Virus record (IMG/VR): IMGVR_UViG_3300010373_000064
Span: 1 to 46,634 of that record
Origin: a virus
DNA: 46,634 nt
Strand: one strand, 5' to 3'
The translations under genes and the position numbers were made by a program. Below, in pieces: positions 6,837 to 15,211 of this stretch; within the stretch, counting starts at the first letter, position 1, and each line of letters begins with the position of its first letter. The notes under the pieces are model-generated. The model was not told the origin of the DNA and searched no databases. It saw only the letters and a program-made list of their open reading frames with translations.

Positions 6837-7033
6837 TGACTGCTTGTTGCGAGTGACTCGCATTCGCAGTCGTTACTCCAAGTGACTCGATCGTCCGTGG
6901 ACTGACGATCCGCGACTGGTGCGGGTTAGTCGACCATCCGTTTCGGCGCGTCGGGGCACCCACCCCCGCCGAGGCACCCCCCATCGCGCGCCCCACCACC
7001 AGGAAGAACGCGCGACTGGGCAACCATGCAGAT

Positions 7034-7071
7034 CAATGTGCATCTATGGACTAGGCGCGCTATGCACATTG
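7034..7071. promoter_or_regulatory. 10-bp inverted repeat upstream of terS (candidate operator)
   Basis: CAATGTGCAT (7034-7043) and ATGCACATTG (7062-7071) are perfect inverted arms 18 bases apart. The right arm abuts the possible -35 box TTGCGG at 7072. CAATGTGC also occurs on the minus strand between the -35 and -10 boxes of the leftward promoter at 44723-44751, so the two late/early control sites may share a binder. Confidence 0.5.
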
Positions 7072-7100
7072 TTGCGGCCGGTCGCCCGGTGTGGTATGCT
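7072..7100 (+). promoter_or_regulatory. Possible rightward promoter for the structural arm
   Basis: TTGCGG (7072-7077) and TATGCT (7095-7100) are spaced by 17 bases. Transcription would start near 7107, which leaves a very short leader before the ribosome site GGAG (7108-7111) and ATG 7120. That short leader lowers confidence. Confidence 0.3.
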
Positions 7101-7119
7101 GTGAGTCGGAGTAAGTCTG

Positions 7120-7734
7120 ATGACCGAGCTACTGGACGGCATTCAACTCGGGGAGCTAAGAGGCCGACGCCAGAAGGCAATGTCGGCTGTGGCCGTGCGC
7201 CCGCTTCAAGAGGCCGACATCGCAGTCCTGGCGCAAGGAGAACGCCGGGCCACCCCGCCGACTTCCGTGAAGCGCCTCCGGGACCGCCACCACATCATCG
7301 CAAGGCTGGTCGTCGCCGGCAAGTCGAACCCGGAAATTTCCCTGATCACCGGGATGGACCCGACTCGTATCTCCGTCCTCCGCGGAGACCCGGCCTTCAA
7401 GGAGCTGGTCGCCGACTACAAGAAGATCGAGGATGGTGTCCAGGCCGAGGTCCACAACCGCCTCGTTCAGCTGAACCTGACCGTGGTCGAGGAGATTCAG
7501 GACAGGATCGAGAACTCGGAGGAACCCGTTCCGCTCTCGACTCTTCTCGAAGTCGGCAAGTTCACCGCTGACCGGATCGGTCATGGCCCGATCACCAAGC
7601 AGATGAACACTAACGTCAATGTCGACCTCAGTGGACGTCTGGCGGCCGCCCGGAAGCGCGTTGCCTCACTGCCCCCGCCGGACAAGGTGACTGACGCCGA
7701 GTTCGTCGAAGTCCGTACAGGGACCGACGACTGA
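7120..7734 (+). CDS. terS: Terminase small subunit
   Basis: A 204-residue protein directly upstream of the large terminase subunit and overlapping it by one base (TGATG). Residues ~58-98 (HIIARLVVAGKSNPEISLITGMDPTRISVLR) are a helix-turn-helix of the kind small terminases use to bind the packaging site. A long helical oligomerisation region follows. GGAG eight bases before ATG 7120 supports the start. It recognises phage DNA and hands it to TerL at the portal. Confidence 0.8.
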   Translation: MTELLDGIQLGELRGRRQKAMSAVAVRPLQEADIAVLAQGERRATPPTSVKRLRDRHHIIARLVVAGKSNPEISLITGMDPTRISVLRGDPAFKELVADYKKIEDGVQAEVHNRLVQLNLTVVEEIQDRIENSEEPVPLSTLLEVGKFTADRIGHGPITKQMNTNVNVDLSGRLAAARKRVASLPPPDKVTDAEFVEVRTGTDD

Positions 7735-9215
7735 TGGCGGTGGATGACGAACTCATCGAGGAACTCGGGTCCTACTCGAACCGGCCTTATGACTTCGTCA
7801 TGTGGGCCTTCCCTTGGGGCGAGCCGGACACTGAACTCGAGGAACAGGACGGCCCCGACGTCTGGCAGACTCAGATGCTGAAGGACCTTCAGAACGAGTT
7901 GCAGACCAAGGGCGACGTCCTGGACAAGTTCACTATCCGCTCCGGCCACGGGGTTGGTAAGTCGGCAGACTTCTCCTGGCTCATCATCTGGGCGATGTCG
8001 ACCCGGGAGTACACTCGCGGCCGTGTTACCGCGAACACCAAGGAACAGCTCATGCGCGTCCTGTGGGGCGAGCTGGCTAAGTGGCACGGCCTCTTCATCG
8101 CCAAGCACCTGTTCAAGGTGACTGCCACCGCCATGTTCGCCACTCAAGACGAGAAGAGGTGGCGGATTGATGCGATCCCCTGGTCTGAGGATAATCCGGA
8201 AGCCTTTGCCGGCCTTCACAACTACGGCGGGCGGCTCCTCTACTTGTTCGACGAGGCCTCTGCCATTCCCAGCGGCATTTGGGAAGTCATGGAAGGGGCC
8301 ACCACCGACAAGAATACTCAGATCATCTGGGGAGTGGCCGGCAACCCGACCAGGAACTCCGGTCCCTTCCGGGACTCACATGACATAAACTCGCCCTGGA
8401 GGAAGTACCAGGTCGACGCGAGAGAGTCCAAGTTCGGCAACCAGGAACTCTTCGCCAAGTGGGAAAAACAATATGGCGAAGACTCCGACTTCTTCCGAGT
8501 TCGGGTGCGTGGTGAGTTTCCCAACGCCGCCACCACACAGCTTATACCAATCGAGCTTATTCGCACAGCGGCAGTTCGGGAGGTACAGTCGTTCTATCAG
8601 GAGTCTCTCATCCTCGGAGTCGACGTCGCGCGGTTCGGTAATAACGCTTCCGTCGCGGCGTTCCGTAGAGGCAGAGACGCCCGCACGATCCCTGCCGCCA
8701 TCTGGCGCGGACTTGACGTAGTCGCGACCGCGAACCGCATTGCTGGACTTATTGCCGAGAAGCACCCGGATGCAGTGTTCGTCGACGAAGGCGGTGTAGG
8801 GGGCGGCGTGGTCGATGTTCTTAGGAGCCTCGGCCACGCCGTCATCCCTGTTAACTTCGGCGTGCCTCCCTCCACCCGCCCCGGCGGGACTCTGGTCGCC
8901 AACAAGAGGGCGGAAATGTACGTCGCCCTGCGGGAATGGCTCAGAGAGGGCGGCTGCATTGAAGTGGTTGAAGACCTGCACAAGGAACTCATTTCCATCG
9001 AGTACCACTTCAACAAGAAGCAAGAAATCCAACTGGTGAGCAAAGAGGATATGCGCGCCATTGGTAAGGAGTCGCCAGACTGGGCCGACGCCCTGGCGCT
9101 CACCTTCGCTTATCCTGTTGCGAACACCGCCTGGATGTTTCAGCAGCCTCGGCAGACCAGGCAAGCCAATATGGAATACGACCCGTATTCCTTCGAAGCA
9201 ATGGTGGGGAACTGA
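7734..9215 (+). CDS. terL: Terminase large subunit (packaging motor)
   Basis: A 493-residue motor and nuclease. The ATPase domain has Walker A SGHGVGKS (residues 70-77) and Walker B LLYLFDEAS near residue 165, followed by a coupling segment WGVAGNPTR. The C-terminal RNase H-like nuclease shows GVDVARFG near residue 290 and FVDEGGVGGGVVD near residue 345, with acidic residues that would bind metal. It cuts concatemeric DNA and pumps it through the portal. Normal length for the family. Confidence 0.95.
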   Translation: MAVDDELIEELGSYSNRPYDFVMWAFPWGEPDTELEEQDGPDVWQTQMLKDLQNELQTKGDVLDKFTIRSGHGVGKSADFSWLIIWAMSTREYTRGRVTANTKEQLMRVLWGELAKWHGLFIAKHLFKVTATAMFATQDEKRWRIDAIPWSEDNPEAFAGLHNYGGRLLYLFDEASAIPSGIWEVMEGATTDKNTQIIWGVAGNPTRNSGPFRDSHDINSPWRKYQVDARESKFGNQELFAKWEKQYGEDSDFFRVRVRGEFPNAATTQLIPIELIRTAAVREVQSFYQESLILGVDVARFGNNASVAAFRRGRDARTIPAAIWRGLDVVATANRIAGLIAEKHPDAVFVDEGGVGGGVVDVLRSLGHAVIPVNFGVPPSTRPGGTLVANKRAEMYVALREWLREGGCIEVVEDLHKELISIEYHFNKKQEIQLVSKEDMRAIGKESPDWADALALTFAYPVANTAWMFQQPRQTRQANMEYDPYSFEAMVGN

Positions 9216-9436
9216 TGTTCAAGGCACCCAAAATCCCGTCAGCACCTCCGCCCGCTCCGCAGGCGCCAAGCCTTCCTGCACTCCTCTCCAACAAAGCGCG
9301 CACTGTCTTCGGTCAGGGACGCGGCTCGGCGGGTGGCACGTTCCTGACCGGTCCGATCGGAGGGGGCAGCAACCCGATGGGCAACGTGCCTGGGTCGACT
9401 GGCCAGTCCGGCATGAAGACCGCGCTGGGGACTTAA
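9215..9436 (+). CDS. Small Pro/Gly-rich protein between TerL and portal
   Basis: A 73-residue protein rich in Pro, Ala and Gly (SAPPPAPQAPSLPALL, then TGPIGGGSNPMGNVPGS), probably disordered. ATG 9215 overlaps the terL stop by one base. Similar short proteins lie at this position in other phages, perhaps as minor head components; the function is unknown. Confidence 0.65.
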   Translation: MFKAPKIPSAPPPAPQAPSLPALLSNKARTVFGQGRGSAGGTFLTGPIGGGSNPMGNVPGSTGQSGMKTALGT

Positions 9437-9440
9437 GACC

Positions 9441-9551
9441 ATGCGGGGGGCCCTCAAAATTCTGGCACTGGTCGTGGTTCTCGCAGTTGGAAGCTGCGCG
9501 TTCGCGGCCTTCTATGTTGTCACGCACTGCACAGACGAGGGCTGCCGGTGA
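9441..9551 (+). CDS. 36-residue membrane or lipoprotein-like peptide
   Basis: Starts MRGALKILALVVVLAVGSCAFAAFYVV: a basic residue, then one hydrophobic segment. A cysteine after VGS loosely resembles a lipobox, and two more cysteines follow near the end (HCTDEGCR). Its TGA overlaps the GTG start of the portal gene as GTGA, the same junction type used across this genome, which argues that it is translated. Function unknown. Confidence 0.55.
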   Translation: MRGALKILALVVVLAVGSCAFAAFYVVTHCTDEGCR

Positions 9552-11311
9552 TCGACGTCAAGCGCATTCCTGACTCTCTTCGGAACTCCTACCGCCAGCA
9601 GATGCACGCGCGGATGGAGGGGATGCGGAGTACCCGCCTCTCCTTCTGGACCCATTGGGGTCAACTGGCTGAAGTGTTCCTCCCTCGGAGGTACAAGTGG
9701 TTCATCACGCCAAACCAGTACAACCGCGGCGCCCAAATCAACCAGAGTATTGTCGACGAAACTGGCGTGATTGCTGCCAGAACCCTCTCAGCGGGCATGA
9801 TGAGTGGGCTGACCTCGCCGACAAAGCCCTGGTTCAAGTTGGGCTTGCACGACCTTCAAAAAGTCGACTACGGCCCTGCAAAGCAATGGTTGGCCGAGTG
9901 CGAGCGGCGCGTCTTGCGAGTTCTCTCGGAGAGCAACTTCTACCAGAGCCTGGGGACGCTCTACCACGATAATTCAGTCTTTGGCTCGGCGGCCATGCTG
10001 ATCTACGAGGACGAGCGCGATGTCATCCGGTGCTACAACCCCTGTCTGGGCGAGTTCTTCTTTGATAACGACTCCCGCATGTCGGTCGGGACCTTCGCCC
10101 GCGAGTTTACACTCAATCTTCAACAACTCGTGCAGCAGTTCGGACTGGAGAACGTTTCAGTCTCTTCGAGAAGCGGCTATCAAAGTGGTGGCGCAAATCG
10201 AACGAGGGAAGTCGTCGTCCAGCACATGATCGAGCCGAATACTCCCATCTACGAGGGAGAAACGATGCTCGGCTACCTCGTCCCGAAGAAGTTCAAGTTC
10301 CGGGAAGTTTACTGGGAAGTCAACGCCACCGGCGGAGCAATCCTCCGTGCCGCAGGCTACAACGAACAACCCTTCGTCGCCGCCCGCTGGGACACAGTGT
10401 CCAACGACGCCTACGGCCGTTCGCCGGGCATGGACGCGATGCCTGCGACCAAGCAACTGCAAATTGAGCAGCGGCGCAAGGGCGAGGCAATCGACAAGAT
10501 CGTGCGGCCTCCCATGACCGCCTCAGTCAGCATGAAGAACGAGCCCGCCTCGATCATGCCCGGGGCGATCACTTACGTGAACGACCTGACCAAGGATGGG
10601 TTCAAGCCGGCGTACCTCGTCAACCCGAACCTTGCCGACATGAAGGAAGACATCATCGAGGTCCAGAACCGGATCAAGTCTGTCTTCTTCGTCGACCTGT
10701 TCATGATGATTTCCGAACTCGACACCGTGCGGACTGCGACCGAGATCGACGCCCGGCGGGAGGAAAAGCTGATCCAACTCGGGCCAGTTATCGAACGCTT
10801 CGAAAACGAAGTCCTCGATCCGATCATCGACCGAGTCTTTACGATCATGACCCGCCGTGGCCTCCTCCCGCCGGCACCGCCTGAAATCCAAGGCCAGCCT
10901 CTGAACATCCAGTACGTGTCCATGCTCGCGGAGGCTCAACGTGCCGCCTCTACTGCCGCTATCGAACGACTCCTGGCTCTCGTGGGCAACCTGGCTGGCG
11001 TTGATCCTGACGCTCTGGACAACGTGGACGTGGACGAGGCGATTGACTACTACGCTGACGCCCTTGGAGTCCCGCCGAACATCATCCGGTCGACCGCGCA
11101 AGTCATCGACATCCGCACTGCGAAGCAGCAAAAGCAGCAGCAGATGGAGGCGGCTCAGGCAGGCATGGCGGCGGCTCAAACGGCTCAGGTTCTGAGCAAG
11201 ACTGACGTCGGCGGAGGCCAGAACGCCATGCAACTCATGATGGGTGGGGCGCCCGGCGCAGGCATGATGCCCGGTAACACTCAGACCTTCGGACCTAGGC
11301 AAGCCGCATGA
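9548..11311 (+). CDS. Portal (head-to-tail connector) protein
   Basis: A 587-residue protein of the podovirus 'head to tail connecting' family, starting at GTG 9548. The N-terminus (MHARMEGMRSTRLSFWTHW then LAEVFLPRRYKW) and SGMMSGLTSPTKPWFKL near residue 82 are typical. The C-terminal ~90 residues become Gln/Ala/Met-rich, ending GAPGAGMMPGNTQTFG, as in other podovirus portals. Twelve copies would form the ring through which TerL packs DNA and to which the tail tubular proteins attach. Confidence 0.93.
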   Translation: MIDVKRIPDSLRNSYRQQMHARMEGMRSTRLSFWTHWGQLAEVFLPRRYKWFITPNQYNRGAQINQSIVDETGVIAARTLSAGMMSGLTSPTKPWFKLGLHDLQKVDYGPAKQWLAECERRVLRVLSESNFYQSLGTLYHDNSVFGSAAMLIYEDERDVIRCYNPCLGEFFFDNDSRMSVGTFAREFTLNLQQLVQQFGLENVSVSSRSGYQSGGANRTREVVVQHMIEPNTPIYEGETMLGYLVPKKFKFREVYWEVNATGGAILRAAGYNEQPFVAARWDTVSNDAYGRSPGMDAMPATKQLQIEQRRKGEAIDKIVRPPMTASVSMKNEPASIMPGAITYVNDLTKDGFKPAYLVNPNLADMKEDIIEVQNRIKSVFFVDLFMMISELDTVRTATEIDARREEKLIQLGPVIERFENEVLDPIIDRVFTIMTRRGLLPPAPPEIQGQPLNIQYVSMLAEAQRAASTAAIERLLALVGNLAGVDPDALDNVDVDEAIDYYADALGVPPNIIRSTAQVIDIRTAKQQKQQQMEAAQAGMAAAQTAQVLSKTDVGGGQNAMQLMMGGAPGAGMMPGNTQTFGPRQAA

Positions 11312-11697
11312 CTGAGTTCGCAGACGACCAGTCAGCCATCGACAAGAAGCGGTCGAAGCAGGCGACCCGTCGGTTCCTCATGGACGGCGTGATCCGCCAG
11401 CTGATGAACTCGCAAGTCGGCAGACTATGGATTTGGGAGCAGTTGGCAGCTTGCCACCTGTTCGAGAACATCGCGTACTTCGATGGCGAGGGCGCCATTC
11501 AGAAGACTTACTTCGCAGCCGGCGAGAGGAACATCGGCCTCAAACTTCTCGCGGACGTCCAGCGCCTGTGCCCGAAAGAGTACGTGCTGGCGATGGAAGA
11601 GAATACCAAACTGGAGCAAGACAATGGCAGACGATCCCGCACCGGCCCCGACTCCGACGACGGAGGGGACACCACCGACGAGTCAGACCCCGGCTAG
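11308..11697 (+). CDS. Conserved protein between portal and scaffold
   Basis: A 129-residue protein with a compact helical domain (RRFLMDGVIRQLMNSQVGRLWIWEQLAACHLFE... AAGERNIGLKLL) and an acidic disordered tail. A protein with this helical signature lies at this place in BPP-1-like podoviruses. ATG overlaps the portal stop (ATGA). Its last 74 nt overlap the scaffold gene in another frame. Role unknown, probably head assembly. Confidence 0.75.
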   Translation: MTEFADDQSAIDKKRSKQATRRFLMDGVIRQLMNSQVGRLWIWEQLAACHLFENIAYFDGEGAIQKTYFAAGERNIGLKLLADVQRLCPKEYVLAMEENTKLEQDNGRRSRTGPDSDDGGDTTDESDPG

Positions 11698-12343
11698 CGC
11701 CGATCCCGCACCTCCCCGCGAAGGATCGCCTCTGGGGACGGCCGGTGCGGGTGACCAACCCAAGCCTGAGGGCGAGAAGCCCGAAGGTGAAGAGAAGCCC
11801 GAAGGCGAAAAGCCAGAGGGCGAGGAGAAGCCTGAAGGGGAAGCCCTGACGGCCCAGAACTACCGTGACGCAATCCAAATCCCTGAAGGGGCAGAGCCTG
11901 ACGAAGCGCTACTGGGAAAGTTCGCAGACTTCGCTGCGGAAGCGAAGCTGACCACAGAACAAGCCCAGAGCCTGGCCGGCATGTACTTCGATGGGATGGA
12001 GAGTCTCGTGACTCAGTTGGCGCAAGCCAACCAGAAGGCATGGGACACGACGATCGACACGTGGAAGGCTGAAATCGAGGCCGACCCTGTGATTGGTGGG
12101 GACAAGTCGAAAGACGTCCAAACCACTCTCGGCAAGGTCCTTGACGAGTACGGAACTCCGGACGCTCGCCGTGCGTTCGAAGTCACCGGCGCGGGCTGGA
12201 ACCCTCATGTCATTCGTTTCATTCACAAGATGGCACTCGCCCTGACCGAAGGGTCTCCCGTTCCGGCGCCTAACCCGGCTCCGAAGGGACCCAAGACGCT
12301 GGGCGTCGCCCTCTACGGCGAACAACCGCAACCAGCCACTTAG
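11624..12343 (+). CDS. Putative scaffolding protein
   Basis: A 239-residue acidic protein just before the major capsid gene. ATG 11624 has GGAG seven bases upstream. Residues ~1-40 are Pro/Thr-rich; residues ~46-72 are tandem KPEGE-type repeats. A helical core follows (LTTEQAQSLAGMYFDGMESLVTQLAQANQKAWDTTID), and a positively charged C-terminus ends KTLGVALYGEQPQPAT. Acidic disorder plus a helix and a C-terminal capsid-binding tail is the usual scaffold layout. The KTLG-x-x-LYG tail recurs in small late proteins further on. Confidence 0.8.
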   Translation: MADDPAPAPTPTTEGTPPTSQTPASADPAPPREGSPLGTAGAGDQPKPEGEKPEGEEKPEGEKPEGEEKPEGEALTAQNYRDAIQIPEGAEPDEALLGKFADFAAEAKLTTEQAQSLAGMYFDGMESLVTQLAQANQKAWDTTIDTWKAEIEADPVIGGDKSKDVQTTLGKVLDEYGTPDARRAFEVTGAGWNPHVIRFIHKMALALTEGSPVPAPNPAPKGPKTLGVALYGEQPQPAT

Positions 12344-12352
12344 GGATAACCA

Positions 12353-13399
12353 ATGGCTATCATCACTCCCGGCGCATTCACCTACTCCGAGTGGGCGCTG
12401 CGCCATGACCCGACTGGCAAGATCGCCACTCTGGTCGACCTGCTCTCGCAGGAGAACGGGATCGTCGAAGACATGCTGACTGTCGAATGTCAGTCGGGCA
12501 ACGCCTTCGAGTACACCCAAGTCGTGAAGCTGCCTACCCCGGCTCGCCGCGTCTACAACCAAGGCGTTCCGATCACGATGGCCGGCGTCGCCAAGCAGAC
12601 TGCGATCTGCATGGAGTACGGCGACTGGGTGCAGTACGACGCTTCGCTCGCGGAACTCGGGGGCAACCTCGCAGAACTTCGGGCGCAAGAAGTCGCGCTG
12701 CACATGGAAGGCATGTCTCAGCTCGTCGCCAGTGACCTGTTCTACGCGAACCGCGCCACCGACCCGACTCAGCTGACCGGCCTCGCCAACATCTACAACA
12801 CCGTCTCGACCGCGACTTCGCCGATCGCCAAGAACGTCATCGACTGCGGCGGCACCGGCTCCACCAACAGTTCCATGTGGCTGGTGACGTGGGGTCCGAG
12901 GCACATCCACGCCCTGTTCCCGAAGGGGACGCAGGCGGGCCTCAAGCACCAAGACTTTGGTCTCGGGTGGGGCCTGGATACCCAGTCGCCGGCGCAGCAA
13001 CTCCCGGTCTACCGCGACTACCTGTCGTGGAAGCTGGGTCTGGCGATCCACGACTGGCGGTTCGCCGTTCGCGGCTGCAACATCGACGTCACTCTGCTCA
13101 ACGGCGGCACCGCCGCCAACCTGATCAACACCCTGGTCAGGATGACGCAGAAGACTCCGATCCAGCCCGCTGGCGTCGGCCCGGTCCAGTCCTCGGATGC
13201 GCCGGACAAGGTGGTCATGGGAAGGTCGGCGATCTACGTCAACCGTACCATCGCCACCTACCTCGATCTGCAGGCGATGAACAAGACCAACGTCCTGCTC
13301 AAGATGGAGGAATGGGACGGCAAGTCGGTGACCACGTTCCGGGGCATCCCGATCCGAGTCGTCGACGCGCTCACCACCACTGAGAGCCGCGTGACCTGA
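12353..13399 (+). CDS. Major capsid protein (BPP-1 Bbp17-like)
   Basis: A 348-residue protein located after portal and scaffold and before a Bbp16-like cement protein. The start (MAIITPGAFTYSEWALRHDPTGKIATLVDLLSQEN) and later blocks (GAFEYTQVV-like strand, CMEYGDWVQYDASLAELGGN, NVLLKMEEWDGKSVTTFRGIPIRVVDAL) match the pattern of the Bordetella phage BPP-1 major capsid family, an HK97-fold variant. It forms the icosahedral shell. Assigned by order plus residue pattern. Confidence 0.85.
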   Translation: MAIITPGAFTYSEWALRHDPTGKIATLVDLLSQENGIVEDMLTVECQSGNAFEYTQVVKLPTPARRVYNQGVPITMAGVAKQTAICMEYGDWVQYDASLAELGGNLAELRAQEVALHMEGMSQLVASDLFYANRATDPTQLTGLANIYNTVSTATSPIAKNVIDCGGTGSTNSSMWLVTWGPRHIHALFPKGTQAGLKHQDFGLGWGLDTQSPAQQLPVYRDYLSWKLGLAIHDWRFAVRGCNIDVTLLNGGTAANLINTLVRMTQKTPIQPAGVGPVQSSDAPDKVVMGRSAIYVNRTIATYLDLQAMNKTNVLLKMEEWDGKSVTTFRGIPIRVVDALTTTESRVT

Positions 13400-13401
13400 T
13401 A

Positions 13402-13430
13402 CATACGTATGCCCACGGCATAGGTACGTA
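13402..13430. repeat. Dispersed palindromic repeat, copy D
   Basis: TATGCC-CAC-GGCATA (13408-13422) is a perfect 6-bp stem inside a longer ACGTATGCC...TACGTA symmetry, in the 57-base gap after the capsid gene. It shares the GTATGCCC-CGG-ATA core with copies A, B and C. Here it could also act as an RNA hairpin that protects or attenuates the capsid message. Confidence 0.55.
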
Positions 13431-13456
13431 TCGACACTCCAACTGAAAGAACTTCA

Positions 13457-13948
13457 ATGCTTGACGCATCGCAAATCTTCAGTGGTTCGGCTCCGGCCAC
13501 CGGCCAAGCCATCACTGCCACCGCTGTCTCCACCAACGTCCTTGACCTGCTCGCGGGCCGGGACATCGGTGCAGGCAACAACAACGGGATGGGGCAACAG
13601 CTCCACTGTCAGGTCATCACGGCCTTCGACAATGGCGCCACCCCCACTCTCCAGATCGCCGTTCAGGCGGCACCCGACAACGGTTCCGGGTCTCCCGGCA
13701 CCTACTACGATCTCCTGTTCTCGCCGGTCCTGACCGGAGCGCAACTGATCGTGGGCGCCAGGGTGTTCCGTGTTGCCTGGCCGGACATCCAGCTGAAGTT
13801 TCCGGCGGGGGATACCAACCCCATGCGGTTCCTGAGGCTGAACTACACCGTGGCCTCCGGGCCGTTCACCACCGGGTCGATCCTGGCGTATCTGGCCGCC
13901 GAGCGGGAAGAGCGCCTCATCTACCCCAACAACTACACGTCGGCGTAG
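13457..13948 (+). CDS. Bbp16-like capsid cement (decoration) protein
   Basis: A 163-residue protein directly after the major capsid gene. Starts MLDASQIFSGSAPATGQAITATAVSTN, then GRDIGAGNNN and strand-rich blocks (LQIAVQAAPDNGSG, YYDLLFSPVL, RFLRLNYTVASG). This layout matches the Bbp16 family, the jelly-roll protein that binds outside the BPP-1 capsid at its joints. Resistance to internal DNA pressure is known for the family; its role here is inferred. Confidence 0.8.
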   Translation: MLDASQIFSGSAPATGQAITATAVSTNVLDLLAGRDIGAGNNNGMGQQLHCQVITAFDNGATPTLQIAVQAAPDNGSGSPGTYYDLLFSPVLTGAQLIVGARVFRVAWPDIQLKFPAGDTNPMRFLRLNYTVASGPFTTGSILAYLAAEREERLIYPNNYTSA

Positions 13949-13978
13949 TAGCCGGCCGTGCCAGCAAGGAGAAAAAGC

Positions 13979-14392
13979 ATGGCAGACGAAGTGCAAGAGG
14001 AAGTCCTGGACCCGCGTGCCCAACAGCCTCTGCCCGAAGGGCAGGTGCCGCGGTACAAGACTCTCCAGGCCACCTTCCTCGCGCCGAACCTCATCCCGGA
14101 AGGGAAGATCATCGAGTTCGACGGCGAGCCTGGGCCCCATCTGGAGCCCTTGAACGAAGCCGCCCAAGTCATGATGGACAACTACTACAAGGCCAAGCCC
14201 GAAGCCCGGGTGACGGCAGTGGAGCAGCTTCCCATGACGATGGGCGCCAGTGGCACGCCCACGGCTCGAGTGGTCGGCGACGCGCCGCCTGATGAGATCA
14301 TCTCCTTCGTCGACATGGCGAACCGAGCGGGTTACACTCAGGAGAAGGCGAAAGTCACTTCGCTCGGCGAGGCTCGCAACCGCGTTGGCTAG
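13979..14392 (+). CDS. Hypothetical structural protein, 137 aa
   Basis: ATG 13979 was chosen over in-frame codons upstream because AAGGAG sits seven bases before it. The acidic N-terminus (MADEVQEEVLDPRAQQPLPEGQ) is followed by a small beta-rich segment (YKTLQATFLAPNLIPEGKIIEFDGEPG) and a C-terminal basic helix. Proteins with a 'LIPEGKIIEFDGxPGPHLEPLN' block lie near the head genes of several podoviruses. Exact role unknown. Confidence 0.7.
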   Translation: MADEVQEEVLDPRAQQPLPEGQVPRYKTLQATFLAPNLIPEGKIIEFDGEPGPHLEPLNEAAQVMMDNYYKAKPEARVTAVEQLPMTMGASGTPTARVVGDAPPDEIISFVDMANRAGYTQEKAKVTSLGEARNRVG

Positions 14393-14423
14393 GAAGCCCG
14401 GATTTCCTGGTCCCGGAGCAGTA

Positions 14424-14891
14424 ATGCCCCAAGGCCCGTCTCGGAACCCTTTCGAGAAGTGGTTGAAGGGTATTGCCCTGGGACCAGGATTTTCGTCCGG
14501 TGGAGTTGTTGCTAATGTCCAGCGCATTTCGATGCTTCCTGGCTTCAGCTTCAACGACACCGGGCTTCTAGCCTCCGGCGAAGTTCTAGGCTCCGGTGCA
14601 TGGAACCACGACGTTGTGTGGGACCCTGCGTCAGCGAGCTGGACTATCGTGCTCCAGTTCGCTCCGACCGGGAGCGTCACCTTTCCAATCAAGGCGATCT
14701 TGTCGGGCGTCCCGACTCAAATCGCTCACATCGACGTCGCTGCAGGGGCGAAGGTCGGGACACTTGTGATCCCTTCTGCCTACACCCTTCCAGCCAATAC
14801 CGTTTTCGAGTTACTGGCGCCGAGCCCGGCTGACAGCACACTCGCGAACATCAGTGGCACCGTCTATCTCGCGCTGCCGGAGGGAACATGA
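14424..14891 (+). CDS. Hypothetical structural protein, 155 aa
   Basis: ATG 14424 has GGAG five bases upstream; an in-frame TTG at 14385 would add 13 residues (ARKPGFPGPGAV) and overlap the upstream stop, and is a real alternative. The protein is strand-rich with a jelly-roll or Ig-like feel (WTIVLQFAPTGSVTFPIKAILSG, HIDVAAGAKVGTLVIPSAYTLPANT). Probably a head or tail decoration component; no specific family named. Confidence 0.6.
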   Translation: MPQGPSRNPFEKWLKGIALGPGFSSGGVVANVQRISMLPGFSFNDTGLLASGEVLGSGAWNHDVVWDPASASWTIVLQFAPTGSVTFPIKAILSGVPTQIAHIDVAAGAKVGTLVIPSAYTLPANTVFELLAPSPADSTLANISGTVYLALPEGT

Positions 14892-15211
14892 CGACGCACT
14901 ACAACACCGTGACGTATCACTGTGGGTGCGTTCACGCCTACAAGTGGGAAGAGGAAGACGATCCTCACCACCGGGCGCACCACGTTATCGACGATCAGGA
15001 ACTCCACAACGCCCGCGTGGCGCATGGACACTTTGGTCCGTTGCCTGAGGCGTTCCGCCGGGTCGGCTGCGACAAGCACTGGCACAAGAACCCAGTGAAA
15101 CACGCGCACCGGGTCCATCAGGACTGGCACCAAGGTCATCCTGACTATCGGCCCGAGTACCACGACACCGGGTTCACCGTTCACTACGAGCCGAAGGAGA
15201 CAGTCCAATAG
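14888..15211 (+). CDS. His-rich small protein, possible metal binder
   Basis: A 107-residue protein with 19 histidines by my count and three cysteines, including HCGCVH near residue 11. Clusters such as HHRAHH, KHWHKN and HRVHQDWHQGHPD suggest metal binding. ATG overlaps the previous stop (ATGA). Another His-rich small protein lies at 17058-17333, on the other side of the adhesin-like gene. Whether these are structural or enzymatic is unknown. Confidence 0.6.
   Translation: MTTHYNTVTYHCGCVHAYKWEEEDDPHHRAHHVIDDQELHNARVAHGHFGPLPEAFRRVGCDKHWHKNPVKHAHRVHQDWHQGHPDYRPEYHDTGFTVHYEPKETVQ

Larger units (their letters stand above)
6837..7119. promoter_or_regulatory. Non-coding gap before the terminase genes
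   Basis: About 280 bp without a convincing gene. It contains GTGACTCG twice (from about 6851 and 6881), a C-rich stretch around 6950-7010, an inverted repeat and a promoter-like sequence next to terS. A packaging (pac/cos) site often lies here in phages, but nothing in the sequence proves one. Confidence 0.4.

Noticed and set aside
7026-7571. Open frame overlapping terS on the plus strand
   Set aside because: Arg/Pro-rich, no start context; terS in the other frame has a helix-turn-helix and a coupled terL.
13454-14692. 412-codon open frame antisense to structural genes
   Set aside because: Shadow of the cement and neighbouring genes, low-complexity product.
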